Counted from the stretch's first letter, positions 17,439 through 25,700 are shown. The stretch: DNA of 64,000 nt from Bacillus sp. CHD6a (GCF_001293645.1 NZ_LBMD01000001.1:1-64000), one strand, 5' to 3'. The notes: generated by a model not told the origin, from the sequence alone. Made by a program: numbers and translations.

Positions 17439-17624
17439 ATGATAGTACTTTTGGGGTACATAGTACCAACAATAGTAGCGACATTTTTTATTGGATTTTT
17501 TGCACCTTTAGTTGGAATGGGAGTGGGTTTTTTTATTCATATAATCGTACTACAATTAAGAATTTTAAAGAAAATAGATCGACTTATGGATAGGTTAGAT
17601 GCTAGTGAAAATATTAATTCTTGA
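17439..17624 (+). CDS. Small membrane protein
   Basis: 61 residues: one long hydrophobic N-terminal region (residues 2-40, probably two short membrane spans) and a charged C-terminal helix (KKIDRLMDRLD). AAGGGGG lies about 9 bases before the ATG. It follows repeat copy C by about 60 bp, which should supply the promoter. Family not recognised; the MBL-fold gene begins about 70 bases later. Confidence 0.55.
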   Translation: MIVLLGYIVPTIVATFFIGFFAPLVGMGVGFFIHIIVLQLRILKKIDRLMDRLDASENINS

Positions 17625-17697
17625 AATTTATCTTTAGGTAACCTGAGCAAAAATATTGAAAAGGGTTGTCGAGTGTAAACAGGGAGGGGATTTTTTT

Positions 17698-18405
17698 TTG
17701 AAATACTACTTCGAAAAAATAACGGATCATGTGCATGGCTTTCTCTTATGGGATGAATCGTGGAATTCTTATAATAACTGTTATTTGGTAATGGGAGATA
17801 ATGGCTATACACTTATTGATTCTGGTAAAGAAGAGCACTTTGATTACCTAGAAGCCTCCATGAAAGACATCAATCTAAATAAAGAGGAGATTTTCGCATT
17901 CATAGCTACACACGGTCACAAAGACCACATCGGCGGACTATCCTTTTTAGAAAACATTAAAAGTTATATTCATAGTGAAGATCTCAGCCTAGTGCCGGAA
18001 AAGCTGAAAACCAATCTTACAGGAACGCTCCCTGATAATGGTATGGTTATCAACGGGTTGGAGTGTATCATCCTAGGTCATCATACACCAGGCTCGGTTG
18101 CTCTTTTTCATCAAGAAAGTGGTGTGCTGTTTTGTGGAGACCACCTTTGTTTCTTTGGTGAGCCTTTGCCAAATGAAAAAGTTGCGGGTAATGGGAAAGA
18201 AATGAAGGATAAATACGTAAAGTTCATCTCGGAGTGGGCAAAAAACGAGGAGATGAGAAATAAGCATCATTTTGAGTTGTTTATGGAAGGGCTTAATAAA
18301 CTTAGGGAGATTAAGCCAAGTATCCTTTGTACAGGGCATGGGGTTGTGATTAGGGATGATGTGGATTCTTTCTTATTAGACCTCATCCAGGGCCAGTTTG
18401 TATAG
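17698..18405 (+). CDS. MBL-fold metallo-hydrolase
   Basis: 235 residues. The metal-binding motif THGHKDH (HxHxDH, about 71-77) is followed by histidine in GHHTPGS, aspartate in CGDHLCFF and the C-terminal GHG. Together these form the di-metal site of glyoxalase II-like metallo-beta-lactamase-fold hydrolases. No signal peptide is present, so this is a cytoplasmic hydrolase and not an exported beta-lactamase. The TTG at 17698 has GGGAGGGG 9 bases upstream; the 14 extra residues from 17656 have no such support. Confidence 0.85.
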   Translation: MKYYFEKITDHVHGFLLWDESWNSYNNCYLVMGDNGYTLIDSGKEEHFDYLEASMKDINLNKEEIFAFIATHGHKDHIGGLSFLENIKSYIHSEDLSLVPEKLKTNLTGTLPDNGMVINGLECIILGHHTPGSVALFHQESGVLFCGDHLCFFGEPLPNEKVAGNGKEMKDKYVKFISEWAKNEEMRNKHHFELFMEGLNKLREIKPSILCTGHGVVIRDDVDSFLLDLIQGQFV

Positions 18406-18442
18406 TTGAAGAAACGGATAATTATCTTGAAATCCAGTCTTT

Positions 18443-18500
18443 AACAATCGGGTGCCATTCTTAAAGAAGAATGGGTGCTATTTTTGTATTTTAGGGGTAA
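18443..18500 (+). repeat. Hairpin repeat, type B
   Basis: AACAATCGGGTGCCATTC and GAATGGGTGCTA form a hairpin (18450-18479), followed by TTTTTGTATTTTAGGGG. It lies between the MBL gene and the LRR gene at 18524. Confidence 0.7.
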
Positions 18501-18523
18501 TTAAATTTACTGGGGGAAGAGCA

Positions 18524-19324
18524 ATGTTTCCTATTGGAGAACAACCAGAGTTTATTAAAGATCTAAACCAATTTGAAGAGGTTCCAAGTGAGATTGCTAT
18601 ACAAGGAAAAACCAAAAATCTTGAACGACTGAAGGATTTGTCTGGTATTGAAAAGTTATGGTTGTTCAGTGTAAATCAAGAAGAGTTTGATATAATTCTT
18701 CAATCCGTAAGGCCCAAAACACTTTATGTTTACGAAATGAGGGTAGAAGATCTATCTTCATTGGAGCTTCTTTCAGATACTGAAACATTATATTTATGTT
18801 GGAATACAAAAGCGACCAAGTTGTGGGATTTAAATAAAAATTTTCACCTCAAGACTTTGTCCCTTGAAGATTTCAAGAGATTAAACAGTTTGGACCCTTT
18901 ACAGCATTGCCCAGCCCTTGAGGAGTTACATTTATCAGGTGGCATATGGAACACATTAAATATTGATACCCTAGAACCCCTCAAGCAACTAAATGCCCTT
19001 AAATATTTAGGATTATCTAACATACGGGTAAAAGATGAATCCTTGGAGCCTTTATCGTATTTACTCAATTTAGAGGAACTTGAAGTATCTAATCAGTTTC
19101 CTACAGAAGAGTTTGCAAGGTTATCCGTTGCCCTTCCTGATACTAAATGTGATTATTTCACGCCTTATGTAAAATTAAACGATCCTATAGATGGAAAAGA
19201 TATTATGGTTATTGGTAAACGCAAACCTTTTTTGAACTCATCTACCGATACAAAAAAGCTCCAAAAATATGAGGGTGTATTTAAAGTGTTCCAAGAGAAG
19301 CATAAAGAGCAGTACACTAAATAG
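18524..19324 (+). CDS. Leucine-rich-repeat-like protein
   Basis: 266 residues. Leucine-rich units are visible from about residue 25 to 200 (LERLKDLSGIEKLWLF; LSSLELLSDTETLYL; LEELHLSGG; LKYLGLSNI; LEELEVSN). The N-terminal MFPIGEQPEF and the lysine-rich tail flank them. No export signal is seen. I chose ATG 18524 because GGGGGAAG precedes it; the longer frame would pass through the repeat element. Function is unknown; protein-binding or immunity roles are typical for this class. Confidence 0.6.
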   Translation: MFPIGEQPEFIKDLNQFEEVPSEIAIQGKTKNLERLKDLSGIEKLWLFSVNQEEFDIILQSVRPKTLYVYEMRVEDLSSLELLSDTETLYLCWNTKATKLWDLNKNFHLKTLSLEDFKRLNSLDPLQHCPALEELHLSGGIWNTLNIDTLEPLKQLNALKYLGLSNIRVKDESLEPLSYLLNLEELEVSNQFPTEEFARLSVALPDTKCDYFTPYVKLNDPIDGKDIMVIGKRKPFLNSSTDTKKLQKYEGVFKVFQEKHKEQYTK

Positions 19325-19419
19325 AATCTTCTTGTGAAATACCAGGTGGATTCCTGTAGCAAAGAACGCAATGTTTTGTTATTAAACATACCACTAAATA
19401 GAAGCTTCAATAATCTTTC

Positions 19420-19530
19420 ACAATCGGGCGCTATCCTGTAACAAGTTTCAGCGCTCGTTTTTCATATTGACCTAAGGAAATATCTTATTGAAGGAATTTT
19501 TAGATTATGAAATAATTGGAATTAACCAAA
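19420..19530 (+). repeat. Hairpin-promoter repeat, copy D
   Basis: The hairpin GGCGCTATCCTGTAAC/AAGTTTCAGCGC (19427-19455) is followed by TTGAAG (19488-19493), 17 bp, AATAAT (19511-19516) and TTGGAATTAA. It is about 70 bp upstream of the damaged Nudix gene. Confidence 0.85.
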
Positions 19531-19591
19531 GGTAAGTATTTTGGGAAATTGACATGTTGAGAGATGTAAAAAAATTGGGGAGCGATATATA

Positions 19592-19976
19592 TTAAAGAAT
19601 GGCATGGATCTGCAGCGATTTGTTTTAATGAAAATAATGAAGTTCTTATGGTAAGAAGTAATGATTCTATGGGGTGGAGTGTCCCATCTGGAGGAATTGA
19701 AATAGGCGAGACACCTGAAGAATGTTGCATAAGAGAAGTAAAAGAAGAAACAGGATATGAGGTTAGAATTATAGAAAGGTTGTTTATAAAAGAGAGTGTA
19801 ATTAAGGGGATAAATGTGAACACTCATTACTTTAATGTAGAGAAAATAGGAGAGAGCGAAGGGATTAATGACCCTGATAAACAATAATTGAAGCTGCTTG
19901 GAAGACTTTATTAGAATTAGATAATTTGATACATATGTATCCTGAAGATTTAGAAACAATTCAAAGGGTGTTGAAA
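19592..19976 (+). pseudogene. Nudix hydrolase gene, frameshifted, without a normal start
   Basis: The reading frame gives IKEWHGSAAICFNEN, then the Nudix box GGIEIGETPEECC plus [14 protein letters not shown] precedes the coding frame, and the only start-like codons with good spacing to GGGGAG are ATT 19592 or ATA 19586. The frame stops at TAA 19885-19887 after DPDKQ. Adding one A near 19884 continues as IIEAAWKTLLELDN and LIHMYPEDLETIQRV, a normal Nudix tail that then runs in frame into the GNAT gene. The start codon has probably changed, and a one-base deletion is present. Confidence 0.65.
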
Positions 19977-20831
19977 ATGAAATTTAACGTTTATGAGAAT
20001 GCTCATGATTTTGAGAAAAAGATCGATTCGTTTTTATTGGAAAAGGAAGATGTATTCAGTCTTTTTTATGGTGTACTGCAAGCGATTAAAGCTGGTAATT
20101 ATGAGAATCCATTTATGGCAACAATTGAGGAAGACGGAAATGTGTTAGCCTTTTTCCAAATGACACCACCGCATCCGTTAAATATTATTATTGTCGATGA
20201 AAACCGTTTAGATGAAATAATTGATTTCTTCATAAAAAATATGGTCGATCTTAAAATTGAATTTCGTTCAATCATCACTTTGAAAGAGTGGGCATACAAA
20301 GTTGCGGAGAAGTGGGAAGATAAAACAGGTAAGGCTCATCAACTGCTTATGGACCATGGATTGTATCGATTAGATACGATTAATGAAATGCTAGTACATA
20401 GTCCAGGTTCTTGGCGATATGCGGAAGAAAGTGATTCTGCAATTATCGAGAAGTGGTTTAACTCATTCGAAAATGATGCAGGACTTTCGACTTCGCCAAT
20501 GGAACAAGTGAAAAAACGTGTTGCAATGTTTCTAAAGGAACAAGAGATCTTTATTTGGGAGGACAAAGGAAAAATAGTGTCAATGATGAAAAAGTCACGT
20601 CCTACTAAGAACGGTGTAACCGTTAGTTTGGTTTTTACTCCAAAGGAAGAACGCAAAAAAGGATATGCTCGGACGCTTGTTACGGCGGTATCAAAAGAAC
20701 TGCTTAAAGACTTCAACTTTTGCGTCCTATACACAGATTTGATGAATCCGACATCAAATAAGATATATAGAGAAATTGGCTATGAAAGGATTGCAGACTC
20801 TGTTCATCTAGGCTTTGATAAAGGCGAATAA
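19977..20831 (+). CDS. GNAT family N-acetyltransferase
   Basis: 284 residues. The C-terminal half carries the acetyl-CoA fold, with VSLVFTPKEERKKGYA as motif A (R/Q-x-x-G-x-A/G variant) and LYTDLMNPTSNKIYREIGY as the closing motif. The N-terminal 130 residues form the extra domain common in larger Bacillus acetyltransferases. The ATG at 19977 follows AAAGGGTG. Upstream, the broken Nudix tail is in frame with it, so a longer fusion reading exists; I take the shorter form. Substrate unknown. Confidence 0.82.
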   Translation: MKFNVYENAHDFEKKIDSFLLEKEDVFSLFYGVLQAIKAGNYENPFMATIEEDGNVLAFFQMTPPHPLNIIIVDENRLDEIIDFFIKNMVDLKIEFRSIITLKEWAYKVAEKWEDKTGKAHQLLMDHGLYRLDTINEMLVHSPGSWRYAEESDSAIIEKWFNSFENDAGLSTSPMEQVKKRVAMFLKEQEIFIWEDKGKIVSMMKKSRPTKNGVTVSLVFTPKEERKKGYARTLVTAVSKELLKDFNFCVLYTDLMNPTSNKIYREIGYERIADSVHLGFDKGE

Positions 20832-21009
20832 TTCAGTTTTAATAACTACTCAATATTAAATCGAACCTTCAATTATCGGACGCGCTTTAGGAATATGAAG
20901 TGTGTCTTTCTGTTTTTTTTGCTTTCTGGGATAAAGCAATCGAAAAAATATTTCGGATTTTGATATGTTTGAATAAGGTAGTTTAATGAAGAGGAATGAG
21001 ATGATTTAA

Positions 21010-21459
21010 GTGTATGCATTTGAACTTGGAGGAAAAAAGGGACATATTCGAATTGAGTTAGTTGAAGTATTAGGCTTTCCAGAAGAAACAAGTTATTTGG
21101 GTGGCTATGATGTTAAGGGGAAAATCGAAATAAGAAGTGGGAATTATTACTTATCGGATGCCGAGCTTTGGTTTTCAACAGGTCAAATATATAATTTCTA
21201 TCACCAACTACTTAAAAGCTACAATGAGTTAAAGGGTATTGTTTATTTTCAAAATCCCGATTCATCAGAGCTTAAATTAGCGATTGAATTTACTGAGTTA
21301 GGTCAACTTTCAATACATGGCAGTTTCCAAGAGTATCTATCGGAGGAGAATTCTTTACATTTTGAAATTGAAAGTGAACAGAGCTATTTGACTTCTACAC
21401 TGGCTGATTTAAAAAAAATAGTGGATCATTATGGTGGAAATGTAGGAGTAAAGAAATAA
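21010..21459 (+). CDS. WapI-like immunity family protein (tentative)
   Basis: 149 residues, no signal peptide, mixed alpha/beta. The pattern GYDVKGKIEIRSGNYY, the ELWFSTGQIYNFYHQLL helix and LHFEIESEQSYL resemble small proteins often annotated as WapI-family immunity proteins, which neutralise CdiA/WapA-type toxins. The start is GTG with AGAGGAATGAG upstream at long spacing. No toxin gene is nearby, so this would be an orphan immunity gene. Assignment by pattern only. Confidence 0.45.
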   Translation: MYAFELGGKKGHIRIELVEVLGFPEETSYLGGYDVKGKIEIRSGNYYLSDAELWFSTGQIYNFYHQLLKSYNELKGIVYFQNPDSSELKLAIEFTELGQLSIHGSFQEYLSEENSLHFEIESEQSYLTSTLADLKKIVDHYGGNVGVKK

Positions 21460-21520
21460 TGCTTGTTTTCTATAGTAAATGCGTTTTCTTTTTACAACTC
21501 TATAGTATCTTCAATCTTCG

Positions 21521-21632
21521 TCAATTGGACGCTATCCTGTAACAAGAATCAGCGCTCATCATTATTTGCACTGGATGAAGATTAACATATTGTAGGAACA
21601 TTTAAATTATGAAATAATTGGAATTAACAAAC
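21521..21632 (+). repeat. Hairpin-promoter repeat, copy E
   Basis: The hairpin GGACGCTATCCTGTAAC/AAGAATCAGCGCTC (21528-21556) is followed by TTGTAG (21590-21595), 17 bp, AATAAT (21613-21618) and TTGGAATTAA. Downstream: a short hydrophobic frame, then the HIT gene. Confidence 0.85.
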
Positions 21633-21640
21633 GGTCAGGA

Positions 21641-21757
21641 TACTTCAATAATATATCCGTTTGCAACTTTGATAATAGGATTTATCATAGTACTATTCTT
21701 TTTTTTATATAGAAGACTGAAGAAAGATTTTTTAAGACAGCATGATAAGGGTGGATA
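21641..21757 (+). other. Hydrophobic short frame, probable remnant
   Basis: A frame reading IYPFATLIIGFIIVLFFF and then LYRRLKKDFLRQ ends at the TAA just before the HIT gene. It has one clear membrane segment followed by basic residues. No start codon with a ribosome site was found, so it is likely a truncated membrane-protein gene whose head was lost. Confidence 0.35.
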
Positions 21758-21759
21758 AA

Positions 21760-22239
21760 ATGAATACATATGTTGAAGACGAGTGGAAAAAAGATAGGAT
21801 TGCATCGGCACATAGTGGTGATAACCCAATGATTATTGTACGAATGAAAAGTGGTTTTGCAGCTATTGGAGATACACAGTTCTTACCTGGTTACACTGTA
21901 TTGTTACCCACAAAACCATTTAGATCACTAGAAGAACTTAATGTGAAGGAACGTAGTGACTATTTGTTGGATATGAGTTTGATTGGAGAAGCGATAGTGG
22001 AAGTTTGTAAACCTAGAAGAGTTAACTATTCCATTTATGGCAACACAGATGCTTACTTACACGCACATGTTTTTCCTCGATATAATTGGGAACCTAAAGA
22101 AAGAATTCCATATCCTGTCTGGCAATACTCTAGTGAAAAATGGAGCGATCCAAAATATAAATATACTTATGAATGCCATGGAGAAATCAAAGAGCAATTA
22201 AGAATCAAAATCCAAGAGTTAATGAAAAATTCATATTGA
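21760..22239 (+). CDS. HIT-like (diadenosine polyphosphate hydrolase-type) protein
   Basis: 159 residues. The HIT-type HxH motif is at 101-103 (HAHVFPRYNWEP), a shortened form of HxHxH in which the last histidine is replaced. The N-terminal strand region (MIIVRMKSGFAAIGDTQFLPGY) is also typical. HIT proteins hydrolyse or transfer nucleotidyl groups. I chose the ATG at 21760 because AAGGGTGG precedes it. A truncated relative with the same HAHVFPRYNWEP block lies at 60170. Activity with the altered triad is uncertain. Confidence 0.78.
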   Translation: MNTYVEDEWKKDRIASAHSGDNPMIIVRMKSGFAAIGDTQFLPGYTVLLPTKPFRSLEELNVKERSDYLLDMSLIGEAIVEVCKPRRVNYSIYGNTDAYLHAHVFPRYNWEPKERIPYPVWQYSSEKWSDPKYKYTYECHGEIKEQLRIKIQELMKNSY

Positions 22240-22267
22240 GGAGTAAGTAAGGTGTGAAATTTTACTG

Positions 22268-22430
22268 TTATTCCGCAAAAGGGCGCCATTATTGAAGAAG
22301 AATCGGTGCTCATTTTGTATTTTAGGGCCAGATAATGGAATAAAACCTTTTAGAAAAGAAGTGAAATATAGATAATATTGTGACTGATTACACTTAAACT
22401 AAAGTTGCAGGTTAATAGTAGAAGCTGCCG
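22268..22430 (+). repeat. Hairpin repeat, type B with extended right half
   Basis: CCGCAAAAGGGCGCCATTATT and AGAATCGGTGCTC (hairpin 22281-22310) lead into TTTTGTATTTTAGGGCCAG, GAATAAAACC and later ACTTAAACTAAAGTTGCAGG. The right half matches 14880-14990. It contains a TTGTAT and an AATAAA preceded by TGG with 18 bp between, echoing the main repeat's promoter. Confidence 0.6.
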
Positions 22431-22496
22431 ATACCAGCAAATCCAAATTATGATAATCTTAGCTTATTAAGGTTTTCTTTTTAAGGGGAGTTATTA

Positions 22497-22940
22497 ATGA
22501 TTGAGATAATATACGATGTTAGTACCCTTGAAGGTTCTTGTTATATAGAAATTCTCCCTGACAAGTATAAAGGAGATTGTTGGAGTAGTTCTTCTATTTT
22601 CTTTTCAGAAGATAACTTTAGCTATATAATGCCTATCTTCGAAAAGTGCTTTGGAAAATTTGATTATTATGCCTTCAATGAAATAGATATTGAAACGTGG
22701 AAATCGATTATAAAGGAATTGCAAAAGATGAAGGATTGTCTATCTAATAATCCTAAACCAAATTCTCTAAAAGCTGTTATTGGGTTTCCGTTCATCTACT
22801 CAGAGGAAGAATTTATGGGAAAATTTACGGAAAACTATGATAAGAATATACAGCAGCTTATAACTATGATTACGGAATTCCAAAATTGGATAGAAGCAAA
22901 AATCCCTTCAACTAAGGTTATATCCGTTTTAGGAATGTAA
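22497..22940 (+). CDS. Hypothetical protein, possibly immunity-like
   Basis: 147 residues, acidic, soluble, no signal peptide. It contains a DYYAFNEIDIETW motif followed by two amphipathic helices (KSIIKELQKMKDCL; KNIQQLITMITEFQ). GGGGAG precedes the ATG at good spacing, so it is probably a real gene. I do not recognise the family. Its place in a run of immunity-like genes (21.0-25.1 kb) makes a similar role possible, but that is inference. Confidence 0.5.
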   Translation: MIEIIYDVSTLEGSCYIEILPDKYKGDCWSSSSIFFSEDNFSYIMPIFEKCFGKFDYYAFNEIDIETWKSIIKELQKMKDCLSNNPKPNSLKAVIGFPFIYSEEEFMGKFTENYDKNIQQLITMITEFQNWIEAKIPSTKVISVLGM

Positions 22941-23090
22941 TTAAATAAGTATGAATCGAGCAGTAATCTAGCTGAATATGCATTTATTCATATGAGTTTG
23001 TTAAGCAGTATACTTAAGCCAAAGGACGCATTTACGTAGCAATGACATCTATTTATGGAAGTGATATGTTTGTCTCAACCAAGATTTAAA

Positions 23091-23487
23091 ATGAAGAAAA
23101 TTTGGACTGATGTAGATTTTTTTGAAGTAAACCTATCATTATCCTGAAATGGTTGTAATGTAAATATGGATATATATTTAGATAACGGACATTTAGAAGA
23201 ACTGCAAAAGGGTATTGATAATTTTGCAAATCAAATTGGAAACAGGGAATTCACTTGAGTAACAGGACATCTAAAATACAACGCACTTCTTATCGATGAG
23301 GTTTTTTATACATGATAAAAGAGGCGTTGTAGGTATTGAGTTTAAGATAGACAACAAGTTAGAACCCCAGTATAATATGCGAACTAACTTCTATATCCTT
23401 ACTGAAATAAACCAGTTGGACGATTTGACAAGGACGCTAGGGGAATTTATAAAAGAAGAAATTCATGAATTAGAAAGTTTTAAATAA
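23091..23487 (+). pseudogene. Immunity-like gene with two TGA stops and a frameshift
   Basis: From ATG 23091 the frame reads KKIWTDVDFFEVNLSLS, TGA, NGCNVNMDIYLDNGHLEEL, then FTxVTG with a second TGA where tryptophan is expected, up to LIDEVFY near 23310. A shift of one base then joins the frame ending at 23487 (DKRGVVGIEFKIDNKL; NMRTNFYILTEINQL). The single frame starting at 23296 is only the last third. Both TGAs sit where TGG would fit. It is clearly a decayed gene of a small soluble protein. Confidence 0.7.
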
Positions 23488-23498
23488 ATAAAGTTTAC

Positions 23499-23550
23499 TC
23501 AACAACCGGGTGCCATTCTTGGAAGAATAGGTGCTCAATTTTTATTTTTG
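23499..23550 (+). repeat. Hairpin repeat, type B
   Basis: CTCAACAACCGGGTGCCATTC and GAATAGGTGCTC (hairpin 23508-23535), then AATTTTTATTTTTG. It follows the decayed immunity-like gene and precedes the DUF3885 gene. Confidence 0.7.
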
Positions 23551-23594
23551 ATCCAGATTATAGCATGAAAATTAAAACTGAATGGGGGATTAGG

Positions 23595-24275
23595 ATGAAT
23601 GACCTTTCAAATAAATTAGAACAATTTTTAAAAAAACATTTTGATGATCTCGTTTTAGCGCCGGGGTTGTTTTATTCCTGGAGATATGGACTGCGTTTTG
23701 AAATTTCCAACCCTGATTTATCTTTTCAGGAAAAGGCTAATCTTAAGCAAGTTTATGAGCGTAGTACGGATATATTTAAAAGGGTATTCGACGAAAATGA
23801 TGAAGTTTTATTAGTGACCAATGTGTACTGTCACAAAGCAAATACTTTCCTTCAAAGTAAGCCATTAAATGTGTACAGAAAGTATGTTAAGAACAGGAAA
23901 TCATTAAACAAATTAAGGCATGACGTTTTGCCAAGTATCGAGTGGGATGATGAAAAAAGCGATGAATATGAAAATGAAGTTACTCATCGTTTTATATTTC
24001 AGTGCAAAAAAAGTGAAGTTCGCTATAGACAGCTTTTATTGGCGATAAGTTACGAAGACTTCGGGCATCAATCTTGTATTTTAAAAAGCTCTCCTAGGAA
24101 TGGGTACGATATCTTTTTTTTGAACATATCCAAAAAGATTATTTATCATTTATACGATGATCGTGGATGTGATGTTATAGCAGCAGATAGAGAACATATA
24201 CGCTTACTCTATGAAGTTCGCAATGAATGGATACTTGACTATGACCGAGACAAAATAGACAGCACATTCAGCTAA
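23595..24275 (+). CDS. DUF3885 domain-containing protein
   Basis: 226 residues. It matches the layout of DUF3885 proteins: LFYSWRYGLRFEI near residue 25, NVYCHKANTFLQSKPLNVYR in the middle, THRFIFQCKKSEVRY, and the conserved end IYHLYDDRGCDVIAADREH plus ILDYDR. The fold is unknown; these genes are widespread and variable in copy number in Bacillus, often in islands with toxin-immunity genes. GGGGGATTAGG lies directly before the ATG, which is why I shortened the frame by ten codons. Confidence 0.82.
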   Translation: MNDLSNKLEQFLKKHFDDLVLAPGLFYSWRYGLRFEISNPDLSFQEKANLKQVYERSTDIFKRVFDENDEVLLVTNVYCHKANTFLQSKPLNVYRKYVKNRKSLNKLRHDVLPSIEWDDEKSDEYENEVTHRFIFQCKKSEVRYRQLLLAISYEDFGHQSCILKSSPRNGYDIFFLNISKKIIYHLYDDRGCDVIAADREHIRLLYEVRNEWILDYDRDKIDSTFS

Positions 24276-24385
24276 GTAGGGTTGTTAGCGTCAATGCTAA
24301 ACAGCCAGGCGAGATAGTTTAACGATAAGAGTGCTACGGCGCTTTTTTTTTTGCAAAACATTAGTTCAAAAGGTTTTAGATCGAA

Positions 24386-24679
24386 ATGATTATTTTAGGA
24401 ATAAAACGCAGACATTATGAAATATGCATAATTCTTTTTGAGGACGGAGGTATTTATATCTGCAACTTAATTGGTTTTGGTATTGGTTTTTTCTTTCTCA
24501 TTTTCGGTGGATTCTTCTTATATGTAAATACAAAAGATGATCCGAAATCTTTAAGGCTAATTTCTCTTTTATCTTTTGAAGGTGGAGCAATACTACTAGG
24601 TTTATTAATTGTTTTAATGACTACCCTTCCTATTCTGGGTATCGGAACGGGAACGTGTGAAAGTGATTTCTTCAATTAA
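24386..24679 (+). CDS. Small membrane protein, unrecognised
   Basis: 97 residues with two strong membrane segments (about 28-48 and 65-88) separated by a polar KDDPKSLR loop. The start is uncertain: ATG 24386 has only a weak AAAGG at long spacing, while GGAGG at 24446 is followed by no ordinary start codon. It may be truncated at its N-terminus. The next gene begins about 20 bases later with its own good site, so the two may be co-transcribed. Confidence 0.4.
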   Translation: MIILGIKRRHYEICIILFEDGGIYICNLIGFGIGFFFLIFGGFFLYVNTKDDPKSLRLISLLSFEGGAILLGLLIVLMTTLPILGIGTGTCESDFFN

Positions 24680-24698
24680 AGGATGCTAGGGGGAGGAA

Positions 24699-25097
24699 AT
24701 GAGTATTGGAAAGCAATTACTAATAGCAGTGTTAGTTTATGTATTATCAGCAGTAATAATTGAGATGGTACTTTGGTATTTTAATCTTTCTATAGGTGAA
24801 TATCTTAGAATTGTTATTGTCGCTTCTCCTGCTTATAAGTATAAAAATTTAATGAAAGATTTTATTGTTGAAGTAATAACTGTTGAGGATTTTGAACGTG
24901 ACTATCTAAAAACATTTAAAAATGAGACGGAAAGAATGGATTACACACTATTTGATATCCTAAACGGAGTTTTTGAAGCAGTAGATTGTTATTGGCACGA
25001 ATGTCTTCCTGGACAAGAAACTGCTTTTGAAATATCCGAACAACAACTAAGAAAAGAAGTATGTGAAGCATTAGTTAAAATTAATTGTATTGAATAA
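24699..25097 (+). CDS. Membrane-tethered colicin-immunity-like protein
   Basis: 132 residues. An N-terminal membrane segment (residues 8-28) is followed by a soluble domain (about 48-130) matching the bacterial self-protective colicin-like immunity pattern: LMKDFIVEVITVEDFERDY, FKNETERMD, LFDILNGVFEAVDCYW and a final EQQLRKEVCEALVKI. Such domains bind and block nuclease or tRNase toxins. The membrane segment is unusual for this family. GGGGGAGG precedes the ATG. No toxin gene lies nearby. Confidence 0.6.
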   Translation: MSIGKQLLIAVLVYVLSAVIIEMVLWYFNLSIGEYLRIVIVASPAYKYKNLMKDFIVEVITVEDFERDYLKTFKNETERMDYTLFDILNGVFEAVDCYWHECLPGQETAFEISEQQLRKEVCEALVKINCIE

Positions 25098-25167
25098 GCC
25101 TTAAATTGTATTCAACTAAATGGATCGATTGGCGTATTCGAGTTATCTCAAATAATAATAAACAAGT

Positions 25168-25572
25168 GTGGTGTTTTTATTGTTTCGTGATCTATTAGCT
25201 TTAATAGTAACTACATTAATTATTGTATTTTTTATGTTGTTAAATGATTTATATAATCCTAATATAGAAATTAATAATTTCTTATCATTCATTTTCACTT
25301 TTGAATCTCTATTCTTGACACTAACCTTTGGAATATTATTCTTTATTTTTTTTATTCCAACAGCGTACCTAATTGAGCATAAATTAAAAGCACAAACAAG
25401 AATTACTCAGGTTGTTTTGTTCCTGTTAATTGGAGTTATAACGGTACCAGTCATTTCTTTAATGTTGCATCGAAAAATTTCATTTGATTTAAATCTTACA
25501 CTATTAATAGTGGTAGCATTTCCTTTGTTTGGATTTTTAAGGACGATAAAATTAAACAAATACCATCTTTAA
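25168..25572 (+). CDS. Four-span membrane protein, unrecognised
   Basis: 134 residues, almost entirely hydrophobic, with four probable membrane segments. No catalytic motif is visible. The frame can begin at GTG 25168 or at TTG 25180; the latter follows GTGTGGTG at acceptable spacing and may be the true start. It lies 70 bases after the immunity-like gene on the same strand. Function unknown. Confidence 0.45.
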   Translation: MVFLLFRDLLALIVTTLIIVFFMLLNDLYNPNIEINNFLSFIFTFESLFLTLTFGILFFIFFIPTAYLIEHKLKAQTRITQVVLFLLIGVITVPVISLMLHRKISFDLNLTLLIVVAFPLFGFLRTIKLNKYHL

Positions 25573-25601
25573 AAGTATGAGTTTGACAGGAAACTTTTTT
25601 A

Positions 25602-25700
25602 TTCAACAATCTAGGAGCTTTAACCGAAGAACAAATAAAAGTTATCTCGAAATCTAGTCGGCAATCGGGCGCTTTATTGAGAAACTCGTTTTTTTTGTAT
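25602..25700 (+). repeat. Two overlapping repeat remnants
   Basis: ATTCAACAATCTAGGAGC (25602) and, 50 bases later, TCGGCAATCGGGCGC (25659) followed by TTTATTGAGAAACTCGTTTTTTTTG. Both left ends belong to the dispersed repeat family; the second ends in a T8 run. Confidence 0.5.

Noticed and set aside
23091-23487. TGA recoding (selenocysteine or tryptophan)
   Set aside because: The gene also carries a frameshift, and no other gene here uses TGA in frame, so decay is the simpler explanation.
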